Below the pieces are notes generated by a model, which made no database searches, was not told where the DNA came from, and saw only the letters and a program-made list of their open reading frames with translations. Both the position numbers and the translations under genes were made by a program. A DNA stretch of 64,000 nt from Psychrobacter sp. APC 3281 (GTDB lineage: Bacteria > Pseudomonadota > Gammaproteobacteria > Pseudomonadales > Moraxellaceae), in the NCBI RefSeq assembly GCF_030407815.1, contig NZ_JASDCS010000005.1:62001-126000 (forward strand), read 5' to 3'. Shown one piece after another: positions 47,630 to 56,533 of this stretch (position 1 is the stretch's first letter; every line of letters starts with the position of its first letter).

Positions 47630-48589
47630 CTACTGCAAATAGCCATTGATAGGAGTGATATCAGGCGGAATATCTGTCTCTCCCAATGCTTCTCGCAGGT
47701 TAATCTCTATAGTGCGTGACAAGGCAGTCAAAGGTAATTGATTAGCGGCCAAGCCAAAAGGCTCTTCTAACTCTTCACTAAGTGCGTCCAAACCAAAAAA
47801 GGTATAAGCAATCACCGCACAAATCAATGGGGTCGCCCAACCGAGTGAGGCTACTAAGCCAAAAGGTAACATAATGCAGTACAGATAAGTCGTGCGGTGT
47901 ACCAACAGCATATAAGCAAAAGGTAGCGGTGTGTTATGAATGCGCTCGCAGGCTGCCAAGACAATCGTCATAGAGGTCAGGCGCTCATCCATATTTTGGA
48001 TGACTTGCTCCGATACCAGTCCTTGACGCCGAATATCGCCAAGCTGTTTGCCCATTAGGCGCATTATATAATCAGGTACGTTTTTCGCTTGGTGCATACG
48101 GTCATGATGTATCGCTGCAACAAGAGGCTCAATATCCGCCCAAGGTGGCGTACCACGCAACCGATGACGCACAGCATGGGCAAAGGCAATGGTCAGATAT
48201 ACCATCGTTCGCTGAGTATCGTGTCCAGTTGCATTATTATCCTCGTCATCCTCTATATCAGTCGCATCGTCCTCATCTATAAAGGACAGTACTTGGCGCG
48301 TTAAGCTACGAGAATCATAGACCAGCTGACCCCATAGTCCGCGCGCTTCCCACCAACGTTGATAACTGGCATTGTTTCGAAACCCAAGAAACAACGATAA
48401 GGCGATTCCGAGCAGGGTAAAAGTTGCCATACCATAATAGGGAAACGAGTCAGGAAGCCAGTGCTGGATAATCGTGATGAGCGTACTAAGAATAGTAATC
48501 AGCAAAATTTGCGGATAGATTTTTGGAATGATTGATCCACGCAGAGTGAAAAATATCTTAAGGGCATTGGGCGTTTGCCGGACAATCAT
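47630..48589 (-). CDS. Bestrophin-like ion channel family protein
   Basis: This member of the bacterial bestrophin family (YneE/UPF0187) forms pentameric channels in the inner membrane. Some bacterial members conduct sodium. The opening is LRGSIIPKIYPQILL, followed by FRNNASYQRWWEARGLWGQL and, near residue 235, LPFGLVASLGWATP. About four helices are predicted. An acidic insert of about 20 residues (about 105-123, including DEDD and EDDEDNN) lies in the soluble part, at a place where no insert is usual. GGAAA precedes the ATG. Confidence 0.85.
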   Translation of the reverse strand: MIVRQTPNALKIFFTLRGSIIPKIYPQILLITILSTLITIIQHWLPDSFPYYGMATFTLLGIALSLFLGFRNNASYQRWWEARGLWGQLVYDSRSLTRQVLSFIDEDDATDIEDDEDNNATGHDTQRTMVYLTIAFAHAVRHRLRGTPPWADIEPLVAAIHHDRMHQAKNVPDYIMRLMGKQLGDIRRQGLVSEQVIQNMDERLTSMTIVLAACERIHNTPLPFAYMLLVHRTTYLYCIMLPFGLVASLGWATPLICAVIAYTFFGLDALSEELEEPFGLAANQLPLTALSRTIEINLREALGETDIPPDITPINGYLQ

Positions 48590-49237
48590 GTCAGTTTCCT
48601 AGCGGTGGGGTATATGGAGACACTATTCAATGTCCCATGTGATTCTAATATAGAATCGAGTTCTGTAAAGCCCAAAAGACTATAAATTTATTCAAACAGA
48701 AAAGTAAGGTGAACACTTAAGCTCGGTAATTGAGATAGCTATAGGAGTGAAATCCTCGGCAAAAAGGGAGATGTTTTTATTAATCCACTTTATTTATGTT
48801 AAAATGACGCGAAATATTCCTTCTTAACTCTATAAAAGCTGCCACCACAAAGATGAATACGCCACCCTAGCTGTACCCCTCCTCAGTAATAATTGCTTCC
48901 TATAGCAATTACTCTTATAAAGCGTCTAACGCTTTTTCTTGTGCGCACGCACTGCTTTGACGTTTGTATCACTATTCGATATATCTAGTGGATCATAAAC
49001 ACTACTCCATTAAAAGTACGTTATGACGATAACTCGCTGACTATGATCGTTCGCATTTTTGTATTTGTCATTTAATAGGCAATGGGCAAAGTACCTAGAT
49101 AGCAAAGGATCTAAATAAAGATGTGTCAGACTTTTCATGTGAGCGGGTTTTTAACTACTTTTTAGATGCTTTCCAAATAACTATCAGATATCTCGTTTAT
49201 TGACAGACTAAAGCAGTTCCCCAAAACTGAGTTAAAT
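48590..49237. other. Gap upstream of the SulP transporter, with tandem hairpins
   Basis: The gap of about 650 bases contains a -10-like TAAAAT (48800-48805), a hairpin TAATTGC / GCAATTA (48891-48912), and a terminator-like stem (48919-48938). About 300 further bases precede the sulP start. There is no gene. The hairpins could belong to a small RNA or an attenuated leader. Confidence 0.45.
48919..48938 (+). terminator. Terminator-like stem upstream of sulP
   Basis: AAAGCG and CGCTTT form a short stem with loop TCTAA, followed by TTCTT on the plus strand. It is weak because the stem has only six pairs. Confidence 0.4.
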
Positions 49238-50737
49238 ATGTTAAATACAATTAAAGAGCATTGGCTATCCAATGCGCGCGGCGATGTCTTGGCTGGCATG
49301 GTTGTCGCTTTAGCGCTTATCCCTGAAGCGATTGCGTTTTCTATCATTGCCGGTGTCGATCCCCAAGTAGGGCTTTATGCCTCATTTTGTATCGCGGTAG
49401 TGATTTCGTTTGTTGGCGGTCGTCCAGCGATGATTTCGGCGGCGACTGGTGCGATGGCGCTACTAATGGTGACGCTGGTCAAAGACTATGGATTGCAGTA
49501 TTTATTAGCAGCCAGTGTGCTGACAGGTGTTATACAGATTATCTTTGGCTTCTTAAAGCTGGGTAATCTTATGAAATATGTGTCTCAATCTGTGATATTG
49601 GGCTTTATTAATGCCTTGGCTATTTTGATTTTCATGTCGCAGGTTCCTGAGCTGATGCCGCAGGCAGGTTCAAACCTAGTACACGTATACGGTCTTGTAG
49701 TGCTAGGTCTCGTCGTTATCTATGGCTATCCATATATTCCAAAGATCGGAAAAGTGATTCCATCACCATTGGTTAGTATTGTACTGGTCACGGCTATAGC
49801 CATCTTATTAGGTGCAGAGGCTCGAACCATCAATGACATGGGTCAGCTGCCTGATACCCTGCCGATGTTTTTGATACCTGATATCCCGTTGAACTTAGAT
49901 ACATTGATTATTATTTTCCCGTACTCTATCAGTTTGGCGATAGTGGGCTTACTTGAGTCTATGATGACCATGACAATCGTAGATGATTTGACCGATACCA
50001 AAGGCGATCGTACGCAAGAGTGCAAAGGTCAAGGTATTGCCAATGTGGTTAGTAGCTTTTTTGGTGGGATGGCAGGCTGTGCGATGATTGGGCAGTCGAT
50101 CATCAACGTCAAATCAGGCGGCTATACGCGTCTCTCTACCTTAGTGGCAGGCGTATTTTTATTATTAATGGTTGTGTTCTTAAGCGATTGGTTAAAGATT
50201 ATTCCAATGGCCGCATTGGTCGCTGTAATGATTATGGTGTCTATCGGTACTTTTAACTGGGGTTCGTTTAAGGAACTAAAAACCAAGCCGCTGCAAAGTA
50301 ATGTGGTCATGATTACGACTGTCGCTGTGGTGGTCGCAACGCACAACTTGGCCTATGGCGTATTGATTGGCGTGCTGCTGTCAGCACTGTTCTTTGCCAA
50401 TAAGATTGAACGCTATATGAGTGTGCATAGTCACATGGATGAAGCAGCGCAAACGCGTTATTATCGAGTTGACGGACAAGTATTTTTTTCATCAGCAGAG
50501 CGTATGATTGATTCCTTCGATATTAAAGAATCTGTCTCTAAAGTGGTCATTGACGTGTCGAGCGCGCATTTTTGGGACGTGACAGCAGTCGCCGCCATAG
50601 ATAAAGTGATTATTAAATTTCGCCGCGAAGGCACTGAGGTAGAGCTCATCGGTTTGAACGAAGCTAGCCAAGCGATGATAGACAATTTCGGTGTGCATGA
50701 TAAGCCAGATGCTGAGCAAAGCTTAGGTGCGCATTAA
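49238..50737 (+). CDS. SulP family anion transporter with STAS domain
   Basis: This SLC26/SulP transporter takes up an inorganic anion such as sulfate or bicarbonate. The N-terminal membrane domain has the motif [21 protein letters not shown] and about 12 to 14 helices. The C-terminal STAS domain spans about residues 405-490 ([29 protein letters not shown]). The 499 residues and early motifs fit the BicA-like group, but the substrate cannot be fixed. No strong ribosome site precedes the ATG. A terminator follows, so it is monocistronic. Confidence 0.88.
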   Translation: MLNTIKEHWLSNARGDVLAGMVVALALIPEAIAFSIIAGVDPQVGLYASFCIAVVISFVGGRPAMISAATGAMALLMVTLVKDYGLQYLLAASVLTGVIQIIFGFLKLGNLMKYVSQSVILGFINALAILIFMSQVPELMPQAGSNLVHVYGLVVLGLVVIYGYPYIPKIGKVIPSPLVSIVLVTAIAILLGAEARTINDMGQLPDTLPMFLIPDIPLNLDTLIIIFPYSISLAIVGLLESMMTMTIVDDLTDTKGDRTQECKGQGIANVVSSFFGGMAGCAMIGQSIINVKSGGYTRLSTLVAGVFLLLMVVFLSDWLKIIPMAALVAVMIMVSIGTFNWGSFKELKTKPLQSNVVMITTVAVVVATHNLAYGVLIGVLLSALFFANKIERYMSVHSHMDEAAQTRYYRVDGQVFFSSAERMIDSFDIKESVSKVVIDVSSAHFWDVTAVAAIDKVIIKFRREGTEVELIGLNEASQAMIDNFGVHDKPDAEQSLGAH

Positions 50738-50772
50738 TTAGCTATTTATCAATAGTGTCATATTGATAAATA

Positions 50773-50806
50773 CAAAAAAGCTGAGCGTACCTTGGCTTTT
50801 TTTATG
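50773..50806. terminator. Terminator between sulP and arsR-type gene
   Basis: A stem with outer arms AAAAAAGC and GCTTTTTT and an imperfect interior is followed by T-runs on the plus strand. It separates the convergent sulP and regulator genes. Confidence 0.6.
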
Positions 50807-51011
50807 CAAATTAAAAACTGATTAGAAGACTATATTCTATTATGGATAAATATTTTAGGAGGCAATAGATAATCAGAAGGAAAAAGGTAGCTAGAAGAGA
50901 AGAGGGTACTAGTTTAGACGATGGTGTGATATTGAGATAGATAATCGTTATATTGAAATATCTAGATGTTCTGTAGTGGAACAAAGTGTCTCTAAATATT
51001 ATAAGAAATTT

Positions 51012-51320
51012 TTAAAGCTTTAACAGCTCTTTTTCGACTTCATTGAGAAATGCTTCGATGTTAGCTTCATGACGCTGATAAAACGTCCATTGTCCATGGC
51101 GTTCGGACGTAACCAATCCTGCTTTTTTTAACACACCCATATAATTCGAAATGGTTGATTGTGACAATCCAGCTTTTTCTTGAATGTAGCTGACGCATAC
51201 ACCATCCAGATTAGCATGCTCTGGTAATGACGCTGGAAAGTTCGACCTGTCCTTCAACCACTTTATGATTTGACGACGCATGGGGTTGTTAAGTGCAGAT
51301 ATTATGTTTTCTGTATTCAT
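51012..51320 (-). CDS. ArsR-family transcriptional regulator
   Basis: The 102-residue winged-helix protein has the ArsR pattern ALNNPMRRQIIKWL then LSQSTISNYMGVLKKAGLV (recognition helix) and a wing HGQWTFYQRHE. A single cysteine (GVCVSY) is present, so the usual metal pair CxC is not visible and it may not sense metal. No target gene is adjacent in the same direction. No clear operator was identified in its upstream gap. Confidence 0.85.
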   Translation of the reverse strand: MNTENIISALNNPMRRQIIKWLKDRSNFPASLPEHANLDGVCVSYIQEKAGLSQSTISNYMGVLKKAGLVTSERHGQWTFYQRHEANIEAFLNEVEKELLKL

Positions 51321-51863
51321 AAAATGTGTGATATCGATACCTAGTTAATAATCAACAACTGTCAGAGTGGGACATTAGATTTTTAGCTTACTCATTATGA
51401 GTAGAAACAATAAAGCGGTGTAGAATCTATCTACCGCCAATGTGCTAACCATATACAAATAAACGGCTACTAGTAGGATACTGCTTATAACTAGCGTTTA
51501 TATTCTGACTATACGTTTCTATAACAGTAGAGTATACAGCCAAAATTAGATTAATTATGACAATTGTACTGTCTAGTCATCGGAATATTGTCGAATAGTA
51601 ACAACATATGGTGGGCAAAAAAAGTCTGTTTCAAATCGGATCTAACACTAAACGTTGTTACGACTGACTTATTAAATACACGTTAGTTCTTTGCAAAACC
51701 AGCAGTAAAATAGTATTAGAAAGCTTCTGACATAACAAGGGCGTATTGAATATTCAACACGCCCTTGATGCTTTATGTTCTTAAATTTTATTAAGCTTTT
51801 TTATTAATTTAGTTAGCATCGCGGTAGAGTACCGAAAAACCTAATAAGCATAGTTGTGATATT
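51321..51863. other. Gap between the ArsR-type regulator and the DUF2798 gene
   Basis: This stretch of about 540 bases has no gene. It holds a 32-base near-perfect palindrome at 51736-51767. The rest is AT-rich, with the regulator promoter expected near 51330-51400. Confidence 0.4.
51736..51767. repeat. Near-perfect 32-base palindrome
   Basis: CAAGGGCGT and ACGCCCTTG flank the 12-base palindrome TTGAATATTCAA, with one mismatched pair. It lies about 100 bases downstream of the DUF2798 stop codon. No T-run follows on the minus strand, so it is a terminator-like stem without a tail, or a protein-binding site. Confidence 0.6.
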
Positions 51864-52400
51864 TTAGCTTTTTAGAAATGCCTCAATTTTTGGCTTAATA
51901 GTCATAGAAATGATGACCATTAACGTCAATCCTACTGGTAATGCAATTAGAAACCCTTCTAACCAACCGTTCAAAAACGCCGTTTGATTAGCAAAACCAA
52001 TCGTCTTTGAGGCAGTACTAAAGGCCAACATAGACTCCATTATACAAGCCATCAATATACCTGTAATGAGATTGCGCTTGTACGCTTTGGTATTAGGTAA
52101 CTTATGATTAATAAATTTTGTGACCAGACCCATCAGCAAGAAGCCAATCGGCATGATCGCATAAGCTGCAAGTAGCGCTCTAGACCAGTTTATAAAAAAT
52201 GTATCGGAATATCCGACATTCATATAGGTCATCACACCTGTTAAGAGACCACCTATGACAGTCATTAAGGCAAGTATTAACAACACTTTGTAGAGCAACG
52301 GTGTTTTTTTAGTGCCATCATTCTTAGCGCCACTATTTTTATTGCCATAAATGAGCAGGGTCTCGGTATTTGCCGGCATAGTATTTGGAGCCATAGCCAT
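51864..52400 (-). CDS. Tandem DUF2798 membrane protein
   Basis: The protein is up to 178 residues long and has four predicted membrane helices arranged as two DUF2798-like halves, about 38-100 (VIGGLLTGVMTYMNVG) and about 106-170 (NLITGILMACIMESML). The function of DUF2798 is unknown. The second ATG (52394) has AGGA at a better distance than the first. It is the last gene of an operon after marR and the siderophore-interacting protein gene (27-base gap), so it may act at the membrane in the same process. Confidence 0.82.
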   Translation of the reverse strand: MAMAPNTMPANTETLLIYGNKNSGAKNDGTKKTPLLYKVLLILALMTVIGGLLTGVMTYMNVGYSDTFFINWSRALLAAYAIMPIGFLLMGLVTKFINHKLPNTKAYKRNLITGILMACIMESMLAFSTASKTIGFANQTAFLNGWLEGFLIALPVGLTLMVIISMTIKPKIEAFLKS

Positions 52401-52427
52401 TTTCCTATCATCATAAAGAGCGTTTAA

Positions 52428-53222
52428 TTAGTCGGTGTTTTTTTCTGCCTGTCGATCGCTTACAGATTGGTCTTCTGCAACACCTGCTTTCCAGTAAGAA
52501 AAGGCATATAGTTCATCCTTAGACCACTGTTGCTCGACCTTTAGGTAATGACGAAGGGCTTTGACAGATGAGAATTCGCTAGCGATATAAGCAAAACGGC
52601 TCTGCTCTGCAGTTGGCAAATCGAGAGATTTTACTGTGTCGATTAATTGACTGCCTTGCGTTGGATCTGGGTTATGTAACCATGTCATGGCGATATTGGC
52701 CGCTGTCGGCAATTCTTGCTCATCTTCTGCACCGTGCACTTCAATGATACATTGTCCAGTCGCGCTGGCAGGTAAGCTCTCTAATATCGAGCCGAGCACT
52801 GGTATCGCTGTGGCATCGCCAATCAGTAGAAAATTATCTGCATCGGGACAAAGGGCTTTGGTTTTAGGCTTCATTAAGATACCAATCTCGTCGCCAACCT
52901 CAGCATGAGTAGCCCAACCTGAAGCGGGTGCCTCATCACCATGAGCAACAAAATCAATCCAGATCTGTTGTTTTGCTACATCAGCGCCGCGGTGAGTATA
53001 AGTGCGGACAACGAATGTAGTATTGTCATTTAGATCAATTGACTGAGCTTTATCGACAGGGATAAGTACTTTGTTATTTGCTCCAACTGTCATAGTCGCG
53101 ATATTGGCAATAGTATCTGCTTGGCCTGTGAGGTATATACGGATGTAGTGCGGAGTAATCATTTGCTTGTGAGCAACGGTCATGATTTCGCGTACTGGTT
53201 TTTGATTTATTGTGTGATTCAT
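52428..53222 (-). CDS. Siderophore-interacting protein (SIP-type ferric reductase)
   Basis: Members of this family reduce ferric iron in siderophore complexes in the cytoplasm using flavin and NAD(P)H. The 264 residues show the FAD-binding barrel (ITPHYIRIYLTG, then FVVRTYTHRG) and the C-terminal SIP domain, which ends AFSYWKAGVAED, a family hallmark. AAGGA precedes the ATG. The gene lies 16 bases after marR and 27 before the DUF2798 gene. I saw no Fur box near it. Control by the linked MarR protein is the more likely mode. Confidence 0.9.
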   Translation of the reverse strand: MNHTINQKPVREIMTVAHKQMITPHYIRIYLTGQADTIANIATMTVGANNKVLIPVDKAQSIDLNDNTTFVVRTYTHRGADVAKQQIWIDFVAHGDEAPASGWATHAEVGDEIGILMKPKTKALCPDADNFLLIGDATAIPVLGSILESLPASATGQCIIEVHGAEDEQELPTAANIAMTWLHNPDPTQGSQLIDTVKSLDLPTAEQSRFAYIASEFSSVKALRHYLKVEQQWSKDELYAFSYWKAGVAEDQSVSDRQAEKNTD

Positions 53223-53238
53223 ATGGATCTGTCCTTAC

Positions 53239-53682
53239 TTATTTATCGATAGTCTTACTGTTGCTAACGTTGTCTATCATGGTGCGACTGACACGGAAAA
53301 ATAACGCAAGCTCTACGAGGCTTAAATCTTTCGTTAATTGCTGTCTTGTCCATTCTTCTGCTGCATCAAGCTTTGTCATAACCTCTTCGCCTTTAGAGGT
53401 CAGTTGTAGTAATTGGCTGCGACCATCAAGCGGGTTGTCTGTCTTTAATATTAGCTCGGCCGCCAATAGGTCATTTAAGGCACGAGTGATTTGCGCTTTG
53501 TCTCGCTGCATGTTTTTAGAGATCGATAGCGCAGTGCTATTCGGGTTATAGAAGACACCTTTTAAGGTTCTGATATTGGTCACGGACAACTCCACATCTT
53601 GCTGGCGAATGCCTTCTAGCAATAGATTGGTATAGGTATGCATCAATTGATGTAGTGTTTCGCTCATTGAATTGTTAGACAT
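53239..53682 (-). CDS. MarR-family transcriptional regulator
   Basis: The 147-residue dimeric winged-helix protein has the MarR layout: an N-terminal dimer helix, the recognition segment STALSISKNMQRDKAQITRA, and the wing KTDNPLDGRSQLLQLTSKGE with the conserved DGR. It leads the operon with a siderophore-interacting protein gene and a DUF2798 gene. Two matching inverted repeats cover its promoter just upstream, so it very likely represses its own operon. The ligand is unknown. Redox or flavin-related signals and iron chelates are possible given the neighbour. Confidence 0.92.
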   Translation of the reverse strand: MSNNSMSETLHQLMHTYTNLLLEGIRQQDVELSVTNIRTLKGVFYNPNSTALSISKNMQRDKAQITRALNDLLAAELILKTDNPLDGRSQLLQLTSKGEEVMTKLDAAEEWTRQQLTKDLSLVELALFFRVSRTMIDNVSNSKTIDK

Positions 53683-53695
53683 AAAAACTCTTAGA

Positions 53696-53718
53696 TATAG
53701 TTGATAGAAGCAACTATA
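53696..53718. promoter_or_regulatory. Operator 1 of the marR operon
   Basis: The inverted repeat TATAGTTG-N7-CAACTATA covers the -10 hexamer of the marR promoter. It shares the pattern TTGATAG-N3-CAACTA with operator 2, 28 bases away. Placement and repetition suggest that it is bound by the MarR protein. Confidence 0.75.
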
Positions 53719-53741
53719 TAGAATAAGGTTGATAGTGTCAA
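53713..53741 (-). promoter_or_regulatory. Sigma-70 promoter of the marR operon
   Basis: On the minus strand a perfect -35 hexamer TTGACA (53741-53736) is followed by a 17-base spacer and a -10 TATAGT (53718-53713). The transcript would start near 53706, about 24 bases before the marR ATG. Confidence 0.8.
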
Positions 53742-53748
53742 CTATAAA
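53727..53748. promoter_or_regulatory. Operator 2 of the marR operon
   Basis: The inverted repeat GTTGA-N5-TCAAC extends on one side to TCAACTATA and covers the -35 hexamer. Together with operator 1 it gives the consensus TATAGTTGA-N5-TCAACTATA. Confidence 0.75.
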
Positions 53749-54008
53749 GTGATTTTTGAAGGAGTGTGTTTATTAAAACTTGGATAATTTTGAATAAGAG
53801 AAGATAGTAGAAGGTAAAGTAAATAGGGGTGTATATTGAACGAGTAGCTCTCAGATTGAAGGGTTTTATGACTAGGACGCTTTGCAATTAAGAAGCTTTA
53901 TAATTAATAAACACTGTGATTGATAAGTTCTAGAAATGAACAACCCACTATCTTAGAGTTAGAGTTAGAGTTAGGGGATTTCTGCGGAAATTCGTTGAAA
54001 AGCAGACA

Positions 54009-54043
54009 TAAAAAAAGCTGAGATATACTCAGCTTTTTTATTT
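54009..54043 (-). terminator. Terminator after rpoD
   Basis: On the minus strand AAAAAAGCTGAG and CTCAGCTTTTTTT form a perfect stem with loop TATAT, followed by a T-run. It lies about 50 bases past the rpoD stop codon. Confidence 0.88.
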
Positions 54044-54093
54044 TTAGCGATCATCGAAAACCTATTAGCTAGGCTCAGTATTTCTCTGAGAAT

Positions 54094-56016
54094 CTAGTCA
54101 TTTTCAAGGAAAGAGCGCAGATGCTCAGAACGTGATGGATGGCGCAATTTACGTAATGCTTTTGCCTCAATCTGACGAATACGCTCACGCGTTACGTCGA
54201 ACTGCTTGCCGACTTCTTCCAAAGTATGATCGGTTGGCATATCGATACCGAAACGCATTTTTAGGACACGCGCTTCACGCTCAGTCAGGTTGCCCAATAC
54301 ATCACGCGTCGCTTCTTGCAGACCAGCAGCAGTCGCATCATCAACAGGGCTTGAGATCGTACCATCTTCGATAAAATCACCTAGGTGCGAATCTTCATCA
54401 TCACCAATAGGGGTTTCCATAGAGATAGGCTCTTTAGCAATCTTCAGCACTTTACGAACTTTAACTTCGTCCATCTCTAAGCGTTCGCCTAATTCCTCAG
54501 GTGTTGGCTCGCGCCCCATTTCTTGTAGCAATTGACGTGAGACACGGTTGATTTTGTTGATGGTCTCAATCATATGCACAGGAATACGAATGGTGCGCGC
54601 TTGGTCAGCGATCGAGCGAGTAATCGCCTGACGAATCCACCAAGTGGCATAGGTCGAGAACTTATAACCACGGCGATATTCAAACTTATCAACGGCTTTC
54701 ATCAGACCGATGTTACCTTCTTGGATAAGATCCAAGAACTGTAGGCCACGGTTGGTATATTTTTTGGCGATAGAGATAACCAGACGTAGGTTAGCTTCAA
54801 CCATCTCTTTTTTCGCGCGGCGAGCTTTTGCTTCACCAACTGCCATACGACGTGCCACATCTTTCATGTCGTGGATTTTCATGTCGAGCTGTTGCTCGTA
54901 ATCACGGATACGACGTTGAAGTAAAATGACGTCATCAGTGACTTTTTCTAGCGTACCAGCAAATGCAGGCTTACCTTTGATACGTTCAATCAACCAATCA
55001 ACGTTGGTTTCATTGCTAGGGAAGGTCTTACGGAACTCTTCACGCGGCATACGACCACGGCGAATCACCAAACGCATGATTTGACGTTCTTGCTTACGTA
55101 CGTCGTCATAGACGTCATGCATGATAGCCATGACTTGGTCTGACAAGCGATTGTTTAGCTTTAGCATCATAAAGCGTTCAGCAAGTAGGGCATACGCGGT
55201 ATCAGCCTGTACGCTACCACGGCCATAATCTAGCAAGGCTTGCTTAGCTTTGATAAATAGATGCTCAATCTCTTCTAGACGCAAACGAACCTCTTCTGGA
55301 TCAAGACCGCTGGTTTCTTCTTCAGCTTCGTCTTCAACGTCATCTTCGTCTTCGTCGTCATCATCAAGCGCCGCTGCTTTCGCATTGACCTTGGCTTTGA
55401 TAACTGGTGGGTTCTCTTTTTCTTCTTTGATGCGCTCACGCTCTTCTTTCGCCGCTTCTTTTGCTTCTTGGGCTGCGATTTTGTCTTCTTCGGTTTCAGG
55501 ATCTAAGAAACCAGTGATGACGTCAGATAGCTTTTTTTCGCCGTCTTGTACTTTTTGATACTCGTCAAGAACAAACTGCACGGTACCAGGCCAGTAAGAC
55601 ATGGCATGCTGCACATCACGAATACCTTCTTCGATACGCTTAGCAATGGCAATCTCGCCTTCGCGAGTCAGTAGGTCAACCGTACCCATTTCACGCATAT
55701 ACATACGTACAGGGTCAGTAGTACGACCAGGCTCAGTTTCAACAGAGGCGAGTACTGCCGCTGCCTCATCTGCTGCCATATCATCATCACTTGAATCATC
55801 GTTCATCAAGATGTCATCGGCATCAGGAGCTGATTCAAAGATTTTGATACCGACATCGGTCAGCATTTGCACAATGTCTTCGATCTGATCGCTTTCGGTA
55901 ATAGAGTCGGGCAGCTGGTCATTCACCTCAGCGTAGGTAAGATACCCTTGCTCTTTGCCCATTTGGATTAAGGTGGCCAGTTGAGATGTGGACTTAGAAA
56001 CTGACTTATCGTTCAT
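54094..56016 (-). CDS. rpoD: RNA polymerase primary sigma factor (sigma-70)
   Basis: The 640-residue protein directs RNA polymerase to housekeeping promoters. Region 1.1 is recognised from [18 protein letters not shown], region 1.2 from [20 protein letters not shown], region 2.4 from [20 protein letters not shown], and region 4.2 from [19 protein letters not shown]. The non-conserved region between 1.2 and 2 contains a long acidic tract (D/E run near residues 220-240). I chose the ATG at 56016 by comparison with E. coli (613 residues), though one nine codons upstream is also in frame. dnaG is upstream after about 520 bases; rpsU is absent. Confidence 0.98.
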   Translation of the reverse strand: MNDKSVSKSTSQLATLIQMGKEQGYLTYAEVNDQLPDSITESDQIEDIVQMLTDVGIKIFESAPDADDILMNDDSSDDDMAADEAAAVLASVETEPGRTTDPVRMYMREMGTVDLLTREGEIAIAKRIEEGIRDVQHAMSYWPGTVQFVLDEYQKVQDGEKKLSDVITGFLDPETEEDKIAAQEAKEAAKEERERIKEEKENPPVIKAKVNAKAAALDDDDEDEDDVEDEAEEETSGLDPEEVRLRLEEIEHLFIKAKQALLDYGRGSVQADTAYALLAERFMMLKLNNRLSDQVMAIMHDVYDDVRKQERQIMRLVIRRGRMPREEFRKTFPSNETNVDWLIERIKGKPAFAGTLEKVTDDVILLQRRIRDYEQQLDMKIHDMKDVARRMAVGEAKARRAKKEMVEANLRLVISIAKKYTNRGLQFLDLIQEGNIGLMKAVDKFEYRRGYKFSTYATWWIRQAITRSIADQARTIRIPVHMIETINKINRVSRQLLQEMGREPTPEELGERLEMDEVKVRKVLKIAKEPISMETPIGDDEDSHLGDFIEDGTISSPVDDATAAGLQEATRDVLGNLTEREARVLKMRFGIDMPTDHTLEEVGKQFDVTRERIRQIEAKALRKLRHPSRSEHLRSFLEND

Positions 56017-56533
56017 AAATACTCGCTTACTTGCATCGGACATTTTTATATTGTGACTCGCTATCGCTCGCTCTTTGCGTTGATCTTATCAATCGATTGA
56101 TCAAAATATGGCGTAGAGGTTGTCAATAATATCAAAAATGAGTTGATATGAATAAAGGCTCAAAACACTACAATAACAATGCTGATAAACAGCTAAAAAT
56201 TAGAAAAGCTCAAAAGACTTCAATATGGTACTTAAAAAAATACAGTACTTAAAAAATAGTATCTAAAAGCTGACACGTAAAAATAATACCTAAAATTTGT
56301 GCTTAACGATGCATGCTCACAATCATTAACCAAGCAGTGCTGTCAATATACAGCGACACAGTTTAACACAGACCACAGTCGTCAAGCACGAGCTAGTGAT
56401 AGCTACCAACCATTTTTTACTGATTATTTGCCATCAGCTAAATGATTTGGGGGCGACTCATGCTACTGGGCATAATCATTAGTAGTGGGGGCAGCTGCTA
56501 GACTTTTAAAGGGTCAACATTTGAAATTAAACA
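56017..56533. other. Intergenic region dnaG-rpoD
   Basis: This region of about 520 bases separates dnaG from rpoD in the same direction and should contain a separate rpoD promoter. It is AT-rich, with short near-repeats around TACTTAAAAAAT (56231-56257). No clear terminator follows dnaG. Confidence 0.4.

Larger units (their letters stand above)
53683..54093. other. Divergent-free gap between rpoD 3' end and marR
   Basis: This gap of about 410 bases holds the marR promoter and operators (53696-53749), three and a half copies of the hexamer TTAGAG (53953-53974), and the rpoD terminator (54009-54043). There is no gene. Confidence 0.6.

Noticed and set aside
53953..53974. Three and a half copies of the hexamer TTAGAG near the rpoD terminator
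   Set aside because: Too short and outside any promoter or gene to support a function; listed only as content of the gap.
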